Counted from the stretch's first letter, positions 1-12,530 are shown. The stretch is DNA of 64,000 nucleotides from Anastatus disparis (GCA_017163975.1 JAFFSR010000344.1:2896001-2960000); one strand, 5' to 3'. Numbers and translations are program-made. Notes: generated from the letters alone by a model not told the origin.

Positions 1-1207
1 TAGTTGAGTCTTTCTCCGACTCTCAGAACGCCATCGTTTCCAACAAATGACTTGAGTCGTTTTAGTGGACTTCTGGCCGCGACCTGACGTCCTCGAGTCA
101 GTATCGCAATCTCGGTTGGAAACCATTCGCCCTGCACGAGACGTATGACCTTTATTCGAGCTGAATTTAGTTCGTGAGCAGACAGAAAACCTTCTGTCAT
201 TGCTTCGCCAGCCATTTTTTTGCGGCAGTTGTTTATCGCTCTAAGACAATATGCGGTTACTCGTATCAGTTTAGTGATAGACGAGAAACGCTTGATGTAA
301 AGATCTTCTTCCTGAGTTGTAACAGTCGTACTGGTTGTGCAATTAACGGTGAGCGTCTGACTTATCAGAGTTAGGTCAGATGACATTCTATACGCTGACC
401 AACTGGTAGGGGGACGGGAAAGCAGTTTTGGACCGTACCACCACAATTGAGAATCACTGAGCTCTCTTGGATCCAGACCTCGGGTGGCTAGATCAGCTGG
501 GTTCTCGACAGAGGGGACATGGTGCCATGTAGTCCTAGGGAGTTCGGACTGTATGTAGGAAACTCGATTTGCCACGAAGGTTTTCCAATGGCTGGGTGAT
601 GTTGAAGCCAGTCCAAAACCACCTTGCTATCGGACCAGACGTGAATTGGTAACGAACTCAAGAAATCCAAACTGCAAAGATATTTGAGGAGCCGTACTGC
701 TAATGCAGCGCCACGCAGCTCAAGATTAGGGATAGAAATAGTTTTCACATGTGCAACCTTCGTTTTACTCATGAGCAGAAAGGTCCGTGGGCTCGAGTTC
801 TGTAATCTTAGCAGGATATAGATCACTGCGGCGTAGGCACGCTTGGAGGCATCAGCGAATGCGTGGATTTCGGCGTCACTCTCTTGGGTCGTGCCTATCC
901 ATCGCCGTACTGAAATTTCTCTGAGATGAGTCCACTCTTGGACATAAGAGGTCCATCGCTGATGAAGACCAGGTGGTAAAGGATCATCCCATTCCAATTT
1001 TGAGAGCCATAGATCTTGCATCAATATCTTCGCTTTCACTGTGAAAGGACTTATTTGGGATAGCACCACCCTTTTAGTTGGCAATATTGACAGTGAGTTC
1101 GCGGCCCCTGCCTTGAACGTAAATTGATCTGTGTCTGGGGTCCATGACAGACCCAAAGTCTTGACGTTTGTGCTTCCATTAGTTAGTTTGAAATCCTTCT
1201 CATCCAC
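1..1207 (-). pseudogene. BEL/Pao retrotransposon pol fragment (RT end and RNase H)
   Basis: Read on the minus strand, 1207 to 488 is one open frame of 239 codons. It resembles the end of Pao-type reverse transcriptase followed by RNase H: a W-T-P-D-x-D-x-F stretch, the S-P-F-T-V-K-A-K-I-L-M-Q-x-L-W motif, then H-A-F-A-D-A-S and W-S-D-S-K-V-V-L-D-W-L. From about 600 down to 1 the homology carries on in another frame (P-A-D-L-A-T-R-G, then the region before integrase), so a frameshift separates the parts. The upstream RT core is missing; at about 1210-1280 the element abuts a truncated Gypsy gag. This is a dead fragment that continues past the left edge of the window. Family assignment is from motif recognition only. 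Confidence 0.85.
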
Positions 1208-1277
1208 TGAACTGATACTCAGAGAGGAATAAATTCGCGATCAACAGCATAAAACCTACACTATCCTCATTCACGTT

Positions 1278-1833
1278 TTATAATTGCATTTGTTTTTCGA
1301 ACAGTTCAAACCACGTTTCCGGATCGTGCTTCCAAAAGGGAAAATTAATCTGCCGGAATTGCAACAAGCTACCCTGTGCTGATTGCTGAAACTCTAACCT
1401 ACTATCGTTTGCTTGAATATTTCCACCTAACCTTTGCGCGCAAGTGTTGTCGTCTGTATGCGTCGCGTTATTTCCGTATGCCTTTTGTCTATTGTTATCT
1501 CCCTCTAACGTTTCTATTTTTTTCTTCAACGACTGCATATTATTCTCGTAATAATTCTTTAATTCTTCGAACTTTCGTTTATATTGTTCATCTATTTTTC
1601 TCTTTTCTTTAATTAACACCTCTTCTAACCCGTCGTTTCCTTTTAAACTATTATTTTTTAACGCGTACATTCTAAAAATCTATTTGCTCTCTATACCGAT
1701 CGCGTTCATTTTCTTTCTCACTCTTTTTCGGCGTACTACTACGTACCGTTGACACGTATCCTGCTCCACTCGTTTCGCTATCATTATCTTTACCGTCCTT
1801 CATTTCGATATTATTGCTTTTACTACTATTCAT
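1278..1833 (-). pseudogene. Gypsy gag N-terminal part, truncated
   Basis: A minus-strand ATG at 1833 opens a frame starting M-N-S-S-K-S-N-N, with a stop near 1678. A second frame from 1670 to 1278 gives a 130-residue Lys/Glu-rich, probably coiled-coil segment ending in F-P-F-W-K-H-D-P-E-T-W-F-E-L-F-E. The latter matches the start of the gag capsid-like domain in the other Gypsy copy (P-E-T-W-F-D-L-F). The capsid domain and everything downstream are missing at the junction with BEL/Pao. Confidence 0.65.
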
Positions 1834-3070
1834 TTGTCGTGATTTGAGGTTATGTCCTATAAACGATTTCCTTATAGTGAGCTATCCTATCTATTTCTTT
1901 TAACACTTATCAGTCTTTTTTTTTTTTTGACTAGATTGTTAAAAAAAATATATGTGACTTCACAAAATAAATTAAATAAAACAAAATCACAGAACAAAAC
2001 TATTTAAAAAAATATAAATAAAATACGTAAATAAATAAGTCAAATAAATAAATTAAAATAATAAATTAATACGTTACAATAAATAAATTAACAAATAAAT
2101 AACAATTACTATCGGATAGTCCAGCTCGATATGTACAATTTAAAATTTTTCAAATATTGCGGATATTAATTTCCGTTAAAATAATCTTTCAAAATAATAC
2201 TAAATTTCGATGATGTGTGCGCTATGTTTACCTTTCTTTATTTTAATATACGTTGTTTAATCCTTTTCAAGGACTTATCTATTTACTTTCACGACTTTAC
2301 TTATTTACGCGCACACAGCATTTAATTTTAAATCACTTTGCTTTGTTCGAAAAAAAACAAACTTTTATTCTCGCGTCCTAACGATTTCCAGAATTTTCGA
2401 TTTGAATATTTTACAACGCACGACACTCGCGATTTTCAAAATTTCTTACACGCACACGTATATTCGCGATTTTCAAAATTTTTCAAACGCACACGTATAT
2501 TTGCGATTTTTTAACTATCTCTTTTTTTATATACACCCGCACAATCAAGGCTACTCTTTTTTAATATGCTTTTTTCTTGTGCTTTTTGCACACAATAAAA
2601 TCTTGTATTCTTTATATACCCATATATATATGTGCTTTTGCACGTGAGAGAAATGTATATTTTTCGTGCTTTATATATGTTTTACGTGCTTTTGCACTTG
2701 AGAAAATGTATGTTTTTCGTGCTTTTTGCACGTGAAAAGATTGTTATTTATGTTTTTAACCTACCACTCCCCCCGATCCACACAGGCAATCACAAAAAAA
2801 AAATATTAATTATTACTAATTATTATGATTATTATTGGTTTCCCTTTTGAGCTGCCTCGAGGTGTCCGTTTAAGTGCCAGTTTAGAGGACGAGTCCTTTG
2901 GAGTGGTCACTTTCCCTTTTACCCAAAGTGCTCATAACCACCCAAAAAATGGAAGAAAAAAGAAAACCCAATTAACACTTGCCTGCGTGAGTCGCGAGAA
3001 GATTCAGCTTCTCACTTTATTTCTATTATATATATTAGATTACACACTATGTTAATAGAGAACGCACGAC

Positions 3071-3310
3071 CGCTCTGCCGTCCAAAGTAAGAAAACCTTA
3101 ACTCCCATGGGATTCCAATGTAGTTAACCACTTTTACACTTTGGACGGCAGCGCTATGATTAATTTTACAAAATAGTATATTATTGACCAAGGATGCATA
3201 TTGATCATTCTCGGCGAGTGGGAACTTTTGGGGCCGAACGTAGCGAGGCCTCGAAAGTTGCACGAGCTAGGATGATCAATATGCATTCATGGTCTAATAT
3301 ACTATTTTTT
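3071..3310. repeat. two small adjacent foldback repeats
   Basis: First unit, about 3071-3153: GCTCTGCCGTCCAAAGT on the left is answered by ACTTTGGACGGCAGCGC on the right. Second unit, about 3168-3310: AAAATAGTATATTATTGACC and GCATATTGATCAT on the left pair with ATGATCAATATGCAT and GGTCTAATATACTATTTT on the right, around a GC-rich middle. Both are probably MITE-like insertions in the Gypsy leader, since the other Gypsy copy lacks them. Confidence 0.7.
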
Positions 3311-3693
3311 TGTCCAGAGGCCGAGATGTTTAAAGTTTTTCCGTAGGACGCAAAATGGTCATTTTGCGGCCTAGGGCAAAAAAAAATTTTTAGGTTATTT
3401 TTGCTCCACCGCACTAAGCATCACAAGTTATTTTACTTTACTTCTATGAGAGATTTGTCGCCTCTCTTCTATTTTCTAAAAAAACTTTGTTTCTGTTTTT
3501 AAAAGAAAAAGAAAATTATTTTATTATATATTTTTATATGAGACTAAGCTCTTTACTCGCGGCCACACGTAATAAGGAACTTTACCTTTTTTACAAAACC
3601 ACGTGTTGCTTCGGGCGCCTGTGCTCGCTTCCTTCCGGTCGCTGCTAGCTGCCTCGCCGCTCCTTTCCTCTCGTTGGTAATCGGTGTCACCAC

Positions 3694-3977
3694 TGTGTGC
3701 CTCCTGGCACAAGAAATAAGGAAGATGAGGTAGAGGATGGTGAAATAACCAGATTGTAATTACAATATAGGCCTCGTCTTTATTTGCTGCTTAAAATTAT
3801 CTGAGAGCACAAGGATTGAGTAGAGAGACTTATCTCGTCAGAGGTTGAGCACGCTGTGTCTCACCAGTCCGCACGCATCTACTAGTCTCGGCTTACTTGC
3901 CGTCGCTCGCTTGCGCACCGCAGGGTGCGCGTGGCGCTTACCTATACTCTACATATTTCTGTGTGTATGTGTCCACA
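3694..3977 (-). repeat. LTR of Gypsy copy 1
   Basis: On the plus strand it begins TGTGTGCC and ends GTCCACA. The stretch 3880-3977 (Cys/Gly-coding GC-rich block with TTGCGCACCGCAGG, then CATATTTCTGTGTGTATG) matches the right parts of the LTRs at 27684 and 35968. On the minus strand the LTR is followed directly by a TGGTGACACCGATTACC stretch, placed as a tRNA primer-binding site would be. Start and end are by TG/CA convention and comparison, so a few bases are uncertain. Confidence 0.65.
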
Positions 3978-4359
3978 ATATCAATTCCATGAGCTTCAAA
4001 ACTCAAAAGTAAACAGAAAATGGCTTTTTTCTGCAACAGGTCATGGTGAAGGCGCTTGTGACGGTATTGGCGGTTTAGTTAAACATTATGCTACCACGCA
4101 TAATCTGTCCAAGAAGAGTGCAGATTTTATTAGAAACGCTGAAAATTTCGCCTCTCACGTATCAAAATATACTCTGTCGATTAACATTCTTGTTATCCGC
4201 AAGAATGAGTTAGAAGTTTTTCGACAGATAAAAAAAATGGAATGGTTAGGAAATGCGAAAGAAATTAAAGGTATTCAAAAGATTCACTGTTGGAAAAGTG
4301 AACGAAACCAAATCTACACTGCCAAAACTTCGAAACATGAGTGGCAAGAAGTAAATTGA
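3978..4359 (+). pseudogene. C-terminal fragment of a repeat-associated arthropod protein
   Basis: Frame running straight out of the Gypsy LTR end to a stop at 4357-4359. It contains W-L-F-S-A-T-G-H-G-E-G-A-C-D-G-I-G-G followed by V-K-H-Y-A, a motif I recall from multi-copy arthropod proteins of unknown function found near mobile elements (usually S-H-G-K-G-x-C-D-G-x-G-G). The N-terminal part is missing, cut by the LTR. The apparent ATG at 3925 lies inside the LTR and is not a real start. The Asp/Gly motif and a basic C-terminal tail are all that can be said; no function is assigned. Confidence 0.55.
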
Positions 4360-6145
4360 AAGGTTTTATTCAAATTCGGATTTTTTTATTCACATTAGTT
4401 CTCAATTCATTAGTGTTCATTTCTTAATTGTATCGCATATTATTTGTTCATTGAAAATGACCAAATAATATATTTTAGTATTTAAAAAATTCATCTTTTC
4501 AAAATTAAAAATTCAAATTAAAAATTCAAAATTCAAAGTAAATATATATTTATTTAAAGTTTCAGCATTTTTTTTAAACTTTAAATCGTCATAACTTTGG
4601 TTCTAATTGATCAAAATACTCGATCCTGGGTTTATTTTAACAATTATTGTTGATATTTTTGATATGTTATTAAATGAAAGCATAAAAATAGTTGTGAGAA
4701 CACGTAAAGTTGGAAAAATAGTACAATGCGCCATGATATCAATGTTTTAAAATCGAAAATATAAAAAAAAACGTTTAAAAATCTGTTTAAAAAAAATAAG
4801 GCAAAATCGCATATTCTCACCTACCGTAAAAATTAGTATTTTTTATGTATATAATCATATAAAAATTAAAAAAAAAAAAAAATATAGTTTTTGAGAAAAT
4901 CGTGTTTGAAAAAAATCGCTTTTTTCGGTTTTTCGTAAATAACTTAATAAGATCAAATTGTATTACAAAAATCGAGATTGCATTCAAAACTAGACAGAAT
5001 TTTGCACGTTTTCGTTAAAAGAACGCCCAAAAAGGTTAAAAATTGACGGAGCTATAGTCATTTAAAAGTAGAGGTTCATTTTCAATTTTTGAATTTTCGT
5101 TTTTACACCCAACACTAAAATTGCTGTAGTAAGAAAAAAGAAATTTTTTGAGCGTTCTACGAGGTTAATTTTATCTTCATATACATAATAGAAGGTATTT
5201 TTATTACTCAGAAGAAAAAAAAATTCGATCAATGACGGCCTGCATGAATCCGAATGGAATCAGCCACATAATTAATATTGTGATCACTTTGATTACTTTA
5301 TTACAATTCATTTATTAACATATACGGTCTGTATATTTTAAATAAACATATTTTTGTAGTATATTTTTAGAATAAATTTTTCTAGCATAAGCTCAAAGAG
5401 ACAAGCAGGAATAAAATAGGATTTAATTTAAAATTTTTATGATTTTATATTAGAAAGACATTTGTACATTTATTATTGCGACAGTAAATATTCTTTGTAT
5501 AACTTTATTATTTTGTATTATACACAACTTATTTCGGGCAAAATAGACATAAGATTTTGAGAATATAAAATTCAGCTGTTGCACGATGTTTAAAAATGAC
5601 TAAGTATCTTGCTTGACTATTTTTCCGATGTTCACATGACTGAACAAGAGTCAAAAGGGTTTCTGTTTATTATTCATTCACTTCGCAATATGCTTAGCGT
5701 TCGCAAGTATCATACAAACTATAAGTTTAAGCTATTTTCTAATCACGAAATATTGTTACATTTAGTACAAAATTTTATTATATTTTAGAATTAAGAAGTT
5801 GTAATTTAATAAATGAACATTAATTAATAAGTGAAAAGTACAGTGTGTGATTTCATTTTTTCGAGTCCCTAAGCAATATAAGTCCACTATTTCGATAAAT
5901 CTAAATTAGACTGAGAACATTTTTTTAAAAATAATTATAAGTAAAATTCTATTTATTTTTCATGTCAATCTGAAACAGTCATGAACATTTTTTGATGCTT
6001 CGAGCCGGATCAGTGGAAAATAAATGGGATGAAAAACAAAGTTTGAAACGCCTTGTTAAGAAAAATCTTGAACTAGAGGGAGGTACTCTCAAATACTTAA
6101 GTGATTAATGAAAGCAAAAGTTTCAAATAAAAAGTTTATTATAAC
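4360..6145. other. AT-rich stretch without recognisable gene
   Basis: Very AT-rich, with poly-A/T runs (for example near 4870) and no open frame with recognisable homology. The part at 4560-5250 looks like the untranslated tail of the fragment just upstream. I see no repeats with a clear unit here. Confidence 0.6.
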
Positions 6146-7301
6146 CCTACTGAAAATTTCACCTGGAGTTCCACGTGGATTACCCATGTAGAAATCCACG
6201 TGAATTTCACATGGATTCCATGTGGATTCGCATAGGAATCTACGCAGATTTTCCACGTGGATTTCCACGTAAAAAATCCATGTGGATTTTATGACATCTA
6301 TGTGGATTTTCAAGGAACTCGCATTGATTTTATAAAATCTGTGTTAATTTTATGTACTTCATGTAAATTTAAAAAAAATTCATATGGATTTTGTGAAATC
6401 CATGTGGATATTGAGAAATCCATGTGAATTTTTAGGTGATTCACGTAGATTTTGTACTTGGATATCCACATGGATTTAAATGAAAATCCGCGTGGAAATC
6501 CACATGGATTTAAATGAAAATCCGCGTGGAAATCCACATGGATTTAAATGAAAATCCGCGCGGAAATCCACATGGATATTTTGAATAGGAAATAACTCAA
6601 TATTTATTTCGCATTCAAAGTAAAAATAAAAAATGAGGTGAACCTCGTAGTTTGAGCTCTTTGAAGATCAAAGAGCTTCTACGATTCAACTAAGAGTATT
6701 CTGGCCTTATATATATGCGTCTTTGAAACTTGTGTGAGAGATCACAAAACTTAGAAAAACGCTACCTATAGATTCAAAATAGAATCGACGTAATCAATCA
6801 TCAATTTGACAGTAAGTCACAAGGTGGCGTTTCTCTAAGTTTTGTGATCCATCATATGAATTTTGAAGTCGCAGATGTATAAGACCAGAATACTCTCAGT
6901 TGAATTGTAGAAGCTCTCTGATCTTCAAAGAGCTGAAATTACGAGGTTTACCTCGTTTTTGGTTTTTACTTTGAATGCGAATTAAATATCAAGTTATCTC
7001 CTATTCAAAATATCCATGTGAATTTCCACGCGAATTTTCATTTAAATCCATGTGGATATCCAAGTAAAAAATCTACGTTAATTACCTAAAAATCCACATA
7101 GATTTCACAAAATCCACGAGGAGTATATACAATTAACACAGATTTTATAAAATCCATGCAGGTTCCTTGAAAATCCACATAGATTTCATAAAATCCATAT
7201 GGATTCTTTAACAGTCCACGAGAGTTTTATAAAATCAACACAGCTTTTATAAAATCCACATGGATTTTTACGTGGAAATCCACGTGGATTTTTTCAATAG
7301 G
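6146..7301. mobile_element. foldback element A: CACGTG-word arms around a palindromic core
   Basis: Ends CCTACTGAAAA (left) and the inverse of CCTATTGAAAA (right). The outer ~450 bp on each side are arrays of degenerate ATCCACGTGGAT words, themselves palindromes, every 20-30 bp. The inner ~400 bp form an imperfect inverted repeat: GAGGTGAACCTCGTAG, a GAAGATCAAAGAGCT stretch and GCGTTTCTCTAAGTTTTGTGATC recur in opposite orientation about a centre near 6790. The core is homologous to those of elements C (17915) and D (38385), whose arms are unrelated. No target duplication could be fixed; no coding capacity (the ORFs seen are word-array artefacts). Confidence 0.85.
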
Positions 7302-7620
7302 AAAAGAAAAGTTTTGAAGTCGTGTATAGGGTGAACACAAATTATGGAATGTTGAAAACAGTAAGAGCAAAATTGCTTAGTCATCAGCAGCCATATTGGG
7401 ACAAGCAAAAAGAGGCTGGCATCAAAAGGACAGCCATCTTGAATTGTATAAGGAAATCAGCGCCTTCTTGCAGCGAGCCGTCTTACGCTACCGTCGCGCA
7501 GCTGGGGTCTCTGCTGTTCATCTACCGTTACTACGACTAGTTGTCGCTGCTGACAGGCTCTCCAATGGTGCATTAAGAAACGGCTTTTGGGAGTTAAGCA
7601 GCGAGTGAAGTGTGTTTACC
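7302..7620. other. short region without assigned function
   Basis: Holds a 72-codon plus-strand frame (7322-7540) containing L-L-S-H-Q-Q-P-Y-W-D-K-Q-K that I do not recognise, overlapped by another frame. It could be a coding remnant; nothing supports a function. Confidence 0.3.
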
Positions 7621-7874
7621 CATAGTACCTCCAACATAATCCATGTGTGATGTTGTTCAAAATCATCTAAAAAATATACAAAAAAATTTTACGAAATATT
7701 AAAAACTGTGGGACTAGTAGTATTTCAACTGCTGCTCGGTTTAGAGGAATATGAGGTAGCAGTTATAATACTACTAGTCCCACAGTTTTTAATATTTCGT
7801 GCTGAGAATTTTTTTATAGATTTTTTAGATGATTTTGAAAAACATCACGTTTGGATTATGTTGAAGGTGCTATG
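7621..7874. repeat. foldback element B (254 bp)
   Basis: CATAGTACCTCCAACATAATCC at the left is mirrored by GGATTATGTTGAAGGTGCTATG at the right. Inside, AAAAACTGTGGGACTAGTAG pairs with CTACTAGTCCCACAGTTTTT around a loop of about 35 bp near 7735. Almost the whole unit folds on itself. Non-coding. Confidence 0.85.
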
Positions 7875-7979
7875 AGTCAAAAATTAAAAATAAAAAACGT
7901 CATTTTTTTATTGAAAAACAAGATTTCACCTGTGTTCTCCCTTAACTCCTGTTGATCTTCTAGCATTTAACTCATCTTA

Positions 7980-9168
7980 ACCAAAAACTACATTACCAAA
8001 ATTTGATGATACTGTTGATGATTGGAAAAATTTTTGGGATATGTTTAAAGCATTGGTACATGAACGTGATATGAATCCTATTCATAAGTTGTATCATCTA
8101 AGGGCGCAAGTACAAGGAGAAGCTTTTGATAAAATTAAAAATTACACATTAGCTACTGAAAATTATGCTAAAGCTTGGAAAGCTTTGCTTGACCATTATG
8201 AAAATAAACGTTGTTTGGTTAATTCCTGGCAGTGAAGCCCATGAAATCAGATACTTACTCAGAAATAAACCGAGTAAAAAAAAGAGCCTTAATCCATTAG
8301 AAACGCTAAATAATTTAGATAAAAAGAATATTTAGCAGAAGATTTATTGGTGTATATCATAGTAAATAGATTTGATCGATACACTCACAAAGAATGGGAA
8401 AAGGAATCAGGCATAAGAATAGATCCTTCTACTAGCCAACAATTTCTTAGAAATTCAATTAGCTGGAATAGAAGCTATCAAGCGTAGTGAAAACATTGGT
8501 GGTTCTTCACAACCTAAATTGACAAAAGATGTCAATTCTAACTGTCCCAAAGCTTATAAGAGAGTTCACGTGTGTCAAACTATTGAGCAAATGAATAAAT
8601 CAATTGAGGATCGTAAATGCTTATTATGTTCTGGAAAGCATGCGTTATAGGAATGCGATGAATTTAAGGCAAAAGCTGTCGATGAAAGACAATCTATTAT
8701 TAAAAAAAAATCATTATTGCTTTAAATGTTTGAACAAACATCCAAAAAAGGAGTGTTTTTATGAAAAATTATGTGATTAATGTAATGGTGAACATAAAGT
8801 GTTGTCACATAAATCAAAAGTTGTCAATAATAGCATCAAGAACATGAAGTTTGATGAAGATAGAACAAAAGATAAACAACTCAACGACTCAACAGTAAAT
8901 TTAGAAACAAATAATTCACAGGGAGTTCATTCAGTTACGACATCTCTAGCTGCGGAATCTAATTTATTCAATGGAGTTCTGCTCTCTATGGCCTTAGTAC
9001 GCGTACCAGTTGCTGACGGCAACAAAGTATTAGTTAGATCACTGATAGATCAATGTTCTCAAATATCATTTATATCTGAATCTCTTTGTCAACGACTAGA
9101 GTTAACACAGAAAAGAGTACATGTTCCAATCACAGGAGTAGGAGGAAATAATGTAGCCATATCTAATA
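7980..9168 (+). pseudogene. BEL/Pao gag and start of protease, 5' part of a split element
   Basis: From about 7990 the translation L-P-K-F-D-D-T-V-D-D-W, then F-W-D-M-F-K-A-L-V-H and L-Y-H-L-R-A-Q-V-Q-G-E-A (DUF1759-like gag). After several stops and frame changes come zinc-knuckle-like Cys/His residues near 8625-8780 (C-L-L-C-x-G-K-H-A-L, C-F-K-C-L-x-K-H, C-x-x-C-N-G-E-H). The frame 8799-9168 carries a DUF1758-type aspartic protease region (V-R-S-L-I-D-Q-C-S-Q-I-S-F-I). The element is cut by element X and resumes near 12846. Multiple stops make it non-functional. Confidence 0.85.
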
Positions 9169-10001
9169 GTCCAGTCATTGGAGGCAAAAATAGGGTATAA
9201 CCTGGAAATTCTTTCGGTTAGCACCGATTTTCATAAAACTTTAGGATTAAGCTTATATTACCCTACAGATCAAAAGTTATATATCGGCGAGGTGCGCTTT
9301 TTGCTTGAAAGGGGTAAAAACTAATCTTAAAGTTGAAAAATAGTGAAAATGCCGATTTACGCTTATAAATAATTAAAATAATTTTGGAATGTCTAAAATA
9401 AGTATTGTTTAATACTGTGGAACATAATTAATGATATTAAGCATTTTTACAACCCTTAAAAACCACCCTTTTGACTTAATAAAAAGAGCATATATAGTTT
9501 TAAACATTAAAAAATATTTTTATGATACAATTATGGAAAAATGTTAACGTTTTAAGTTTATGATATAATTTTTAATTTATTACATTATTTCAACCCTTAA
9601 AAACTACCCCTTATGATGAAAACTAGAAAAAAATAATTTTGAACATGTAAATTATTTTGTAATGACATATTTATATTAAATTAGACATTTTTCCACAGTT
9701 TATAATGATTTTTATTTTATTGTAACATTTCAACCCTTAAAAACAACCCTTGATGATAAAATGCCAAAAAAACGAGTCTTTAGTACTTTTAATAATTTAA
9801 TAACTTTTATTCTATCAATAATATATTTTTTATGTCTTATTATAGAATTTAGAATATATTTAAGTATTTTACATTTAAAAATGACTATTTATGGTTAAAA
9901 TTATAAGACTATCATAACTTAAAAATTATTATTATTATTATAAGAACAAAATAAAAAAATACAAATATTTCACTTAAATTTTAAACGAATTTTTTTAAAT
10001 T

Positions 10002-10322
10002 CTATTCATGATCAATTTCGACTTCTTCTTCTTCTCCTGGATCTGTAATCGGAGGACAGTTTAGACAATTGTCACCGGAGCATGTTCCACATGTCGAGTT
10101 ACAAAATAATCCTAATTTTCTGCAACTGTAATTAGCACCGCAAGTAGTCTTACAGTTGCAAAAAATCATTCTTAGAAGCTGTTCTGGTGCAGGATGGTTT
10201 AGCATTCTTGTAGGCTGTAAAAAACCATCTTTATGGATCCATCCCCAATTTGTCGGAAGAATATTTTTATTTCCCAACCATATTTGCGTTTGCAAATATA
10301 CTCTTTTAAAATGTAAAAACAA
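10002..10322 (-). CDS. Cys-rich C-terminal domain protein of element X (partial)
   Basis: A 106-residue frame, of which the part after Y-L-Q-T-Q-I-W-L-G-N is the recognisable one. It holds N-W-G-W, then H-P-A-P-E-Q-L-L-R-M-I, then a Cys cluster C-N-C-K-T-T-C-G-A-N-Y-S-C-R-K-L-G-L-F-C followed by C-G-T-C and C-L-N-C, and an acidic tail (E-E-E-E-V-E-I). The spacing recalls CXC/tesmin-like Cys repeats, and I recall this tail from multi-copy arthropod proteins of unknown function. Plus-strand CTTTTAAAATG at 10303-10315 could be a splice acceptor region, so this may be the last exon with upstream exons lost. The Cys residues suggest zinc binding; anything further would be guesswork. Confidence 0.5.
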   Translation of the reverse strand: MFLHFKRVYLQTQIWLGNKNILPTNWGWIHKDGFLQPTRMLNHPAPEQLLRMIFCNCKTTCGANYSCRKLGLFCNSTCGTCSGDNCLNCPPITDPGEEEEVEIDHE

Positions 10323-10684
10323 TCAATGTCAAAAAATTATCTGTTACATTTTGAATGCACTAATACTTTAAAAAAAATCAGAAACATTACAATATTAACT
10401 ATTTTATTAATATTATCAAAACAGAATGTGTTTACACTTTCAATTTTGGAAAGATACTGACGCTCGGCAAAATAGATTTACGTTACATGTACAATACATT
10501 CAAATATAAAAACACACACGCGCGCGCGCGCACACGCACAGACACATAAAGACAGGTAAGAAAAAGAAGAGAAAAGGTATAGAACTCTTATTTGTATAGA
10601 CGTATATATCGCACACGGCAGCTGTTTCAAATCGGCAAGCTACATAGTCTCATTTCTTTTCTTCTACCTGAGTTTATACTTATA

Positions 10685-10734
<50 letters not shown>

Positions 10735-12089
10735 CCACTTACAAAATATACATATAGGAACTGAAAAGAATAGAAGCTATCTACCGTACAGACTCAAAAA
10801 AGCTGTAAAATATTTATATGTATGTATCTAAAATACTCGAAAATAAACGAATTTATGCGCTCCGAAAATTTTACCGAAAAAGTACAATTGGTTTTTTTAT
10901 GATAACTTCGCTAATTTTTAAGTTTTTTAATTGCTCCAAAATGGATTCTGCAGGTAATTGTATCATCTTTAAGTCATGTAAATATCAATTTTATAAAAGT
11001 TTTATTTTTTGAGATTTTTTAGTTTGAAGGGCCAAAAATAGGTGGTACTTGGCTCTGATTACAGAATTCTAACACTAATATCTCAGTTGATTTTTATCGG
11101 ACAAAAATAAAAAAAATAGCAAAATATTCATGAAAAAAGCTATATTTTTTAACTTTGGTACTTTTTACGTACATCTGTTAATTATTGAGATATTTTAAAA
11201 AAAGGATGAATTTTTGAAAAATAAAAAAATTTTTTTTTTCTATAAACTTGATTTAAAAAAAAAATAAGCATTCTAAATTGCTGAAACTTCTAGAACACAT
11301 AATTGGTACTTAAATAAGATAAACCCTAAAAGGATTTCTTTATATTTCAAAACCTGTCTTAAAGACAGTGGTTTTAATATTGAAATTTTATTGTCAAACT
11401 ATATAAAATAATTTTATTTTTCTTGTAACTCCTTTAATTTTTATACTTTTGACTTGAAACAAAATTAATTTAAAAGGTGATCTCAATACCTTCAATATAT
11501 TATATACGTTTTCCTCAAAAAGTATGCCATTTTTCTGTTATTTAACGTTGAATATTGCTCTTAAAGTTTCAAGCGTAACAGTATTAATATTCAATAATTT
11601 ATAATTCGTTATGTATTGTATATAAAATAATGATTAAAAATGGAATCGTTTTGTTTTTTTACAAGCTTTGTTTTTGTCCCTCATGAGTTTTTTGATATAA
11701 TTAAAACTTTTCAAGTTATTTCATGAAAAACCGTCAAAAAACATGCTTTTTTACCATATCCAACCCGAAAGTTTCTACTTTCATCCCCACTACTTCAACC
11801 GAAAGTCTCACATTCTTGCCGGGGCAGGAAGCAAAAAGAACGTTCTGCGCAGGCGCTAACGACAGAGTATAGCATACGTTATATCTCTCCGTCTCTTTCT
11901 TTTCTCCATATAATGTCTAATATACCTAGCCTTTTTGCTCTTCATCAAAAGTCATAGTAAGAACAAAACAAAGGCAGATATCAAAATCTTTTTCTGTTTC
12001 TTTTTCAAAATCTCTTAAATTTGAAACAAAAAAAACAAAATGTATACATTATAATGCATATGTATACATTGTATTATATTATTATTTAG
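10323..12089. other. interior of element X: AT-rich, microsatellites, no clear gene
   Basis: Contains a CA/CG dinucleotide tract at about 10505-10545 and an (AT)n tract at 10686-10728. The remainder is AT-rich. A GC-richer patch at 11755-11900 (TTGCCGGGGCAGG, GCGCAGGCGCTAACGAC) followed by a CT-rich run could be promoter-like or another insertion, but nothing decides it. Confidence 0.5.
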
Positions 12090-12370
12090 TTAAAAATGTG
12101 TGTGATGAAAAATGTGTGCATTGAAACAGAGTGTATCGAAGAATAACTCTATCAGAATAAATAATAAATTTTTTTTTATTAATGAACTATCATTACGAGT
12201 GTTATTGTGTAGTGTGTTATCGTGTAGTGTATATAGTAAAACAAAGCATAAAATCTTTAATAATGTGTGTAATGAAAAATTAGAATAATTCATAACATCT
12301 TTTTTCATTAATGAATTATCATTACGAGTGTTACCGTGTAGTGTATCTAGTAGAACAATATAGCATAACG
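12090..12370. repeat. imperfect tandem duplication, ~130-bp unit
   Basis: The block around TTAATGAACTATCATTACGA (12178) recurs around TTAATGAATTATCATTACGA (12308), each followed by GTGTTA and CGTGTAGTGTAT. Flanking TGTGTGTGATGAAAAA and TGTGTGTAATGAAAAA also repeat. Two copies are visible. Confidence 0.7.
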
Positions 12371-12448
12371 TTTACGTTATACGTAATTTTAGTTGACAAC
12401 TTTCGGCTTGGCTATGGTAAAAAATTGTATACGCGCCACGGCAGTGAA

Positions 12449-12530
12449 GGGGGACATCTTAACCCGCGCGTTTATCGCCCTCGCCTTCGGCTCGGGTGAT
12501 AACATACGCGCGGGTAAGAATGTCCCCCTT
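12449..12530. other. GC-rich perfect-stem hairpin inside element X
   Basis: GGGGGACATCTTAACCCGCG on the left pairs with CGCGGGTAAGAATGTCCCCC on the right, around a loop containing GCCCTCGCCTTCGGCTCGGG, which itself folds (CTTCG). It stands out strongly from its AT-rich surroundings. The role is unknown; it could be a subterminal transposon hairpin. Confidence 0.8.

Larger units (their letters stand above)
1278..3977 (-). mobile_element. Gypsy element copy 1, 5' fragment (LTR, long leader, gag start)
   Basis: Minus-strand order is LTR (3977-3694), a leader of about 1.9 kb rich in AAATAAATA tracts, and the start of gag (1833-1278), after which it ends against BEL/Pao sequence. The gag text around 1300-1350 is clearly related to that of the full Gypsy element at 33150-33200, and LTR end and leader composition are alike, so both copies belong to one family. 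Pol is absent. The leader contains short tandem repeats (a ~35-bp unit at 2430-2520; a unit with TTTTCGTGCTTT near 2650-2740) and two small foldbacks near 3070-3310. Confidence 0.75.
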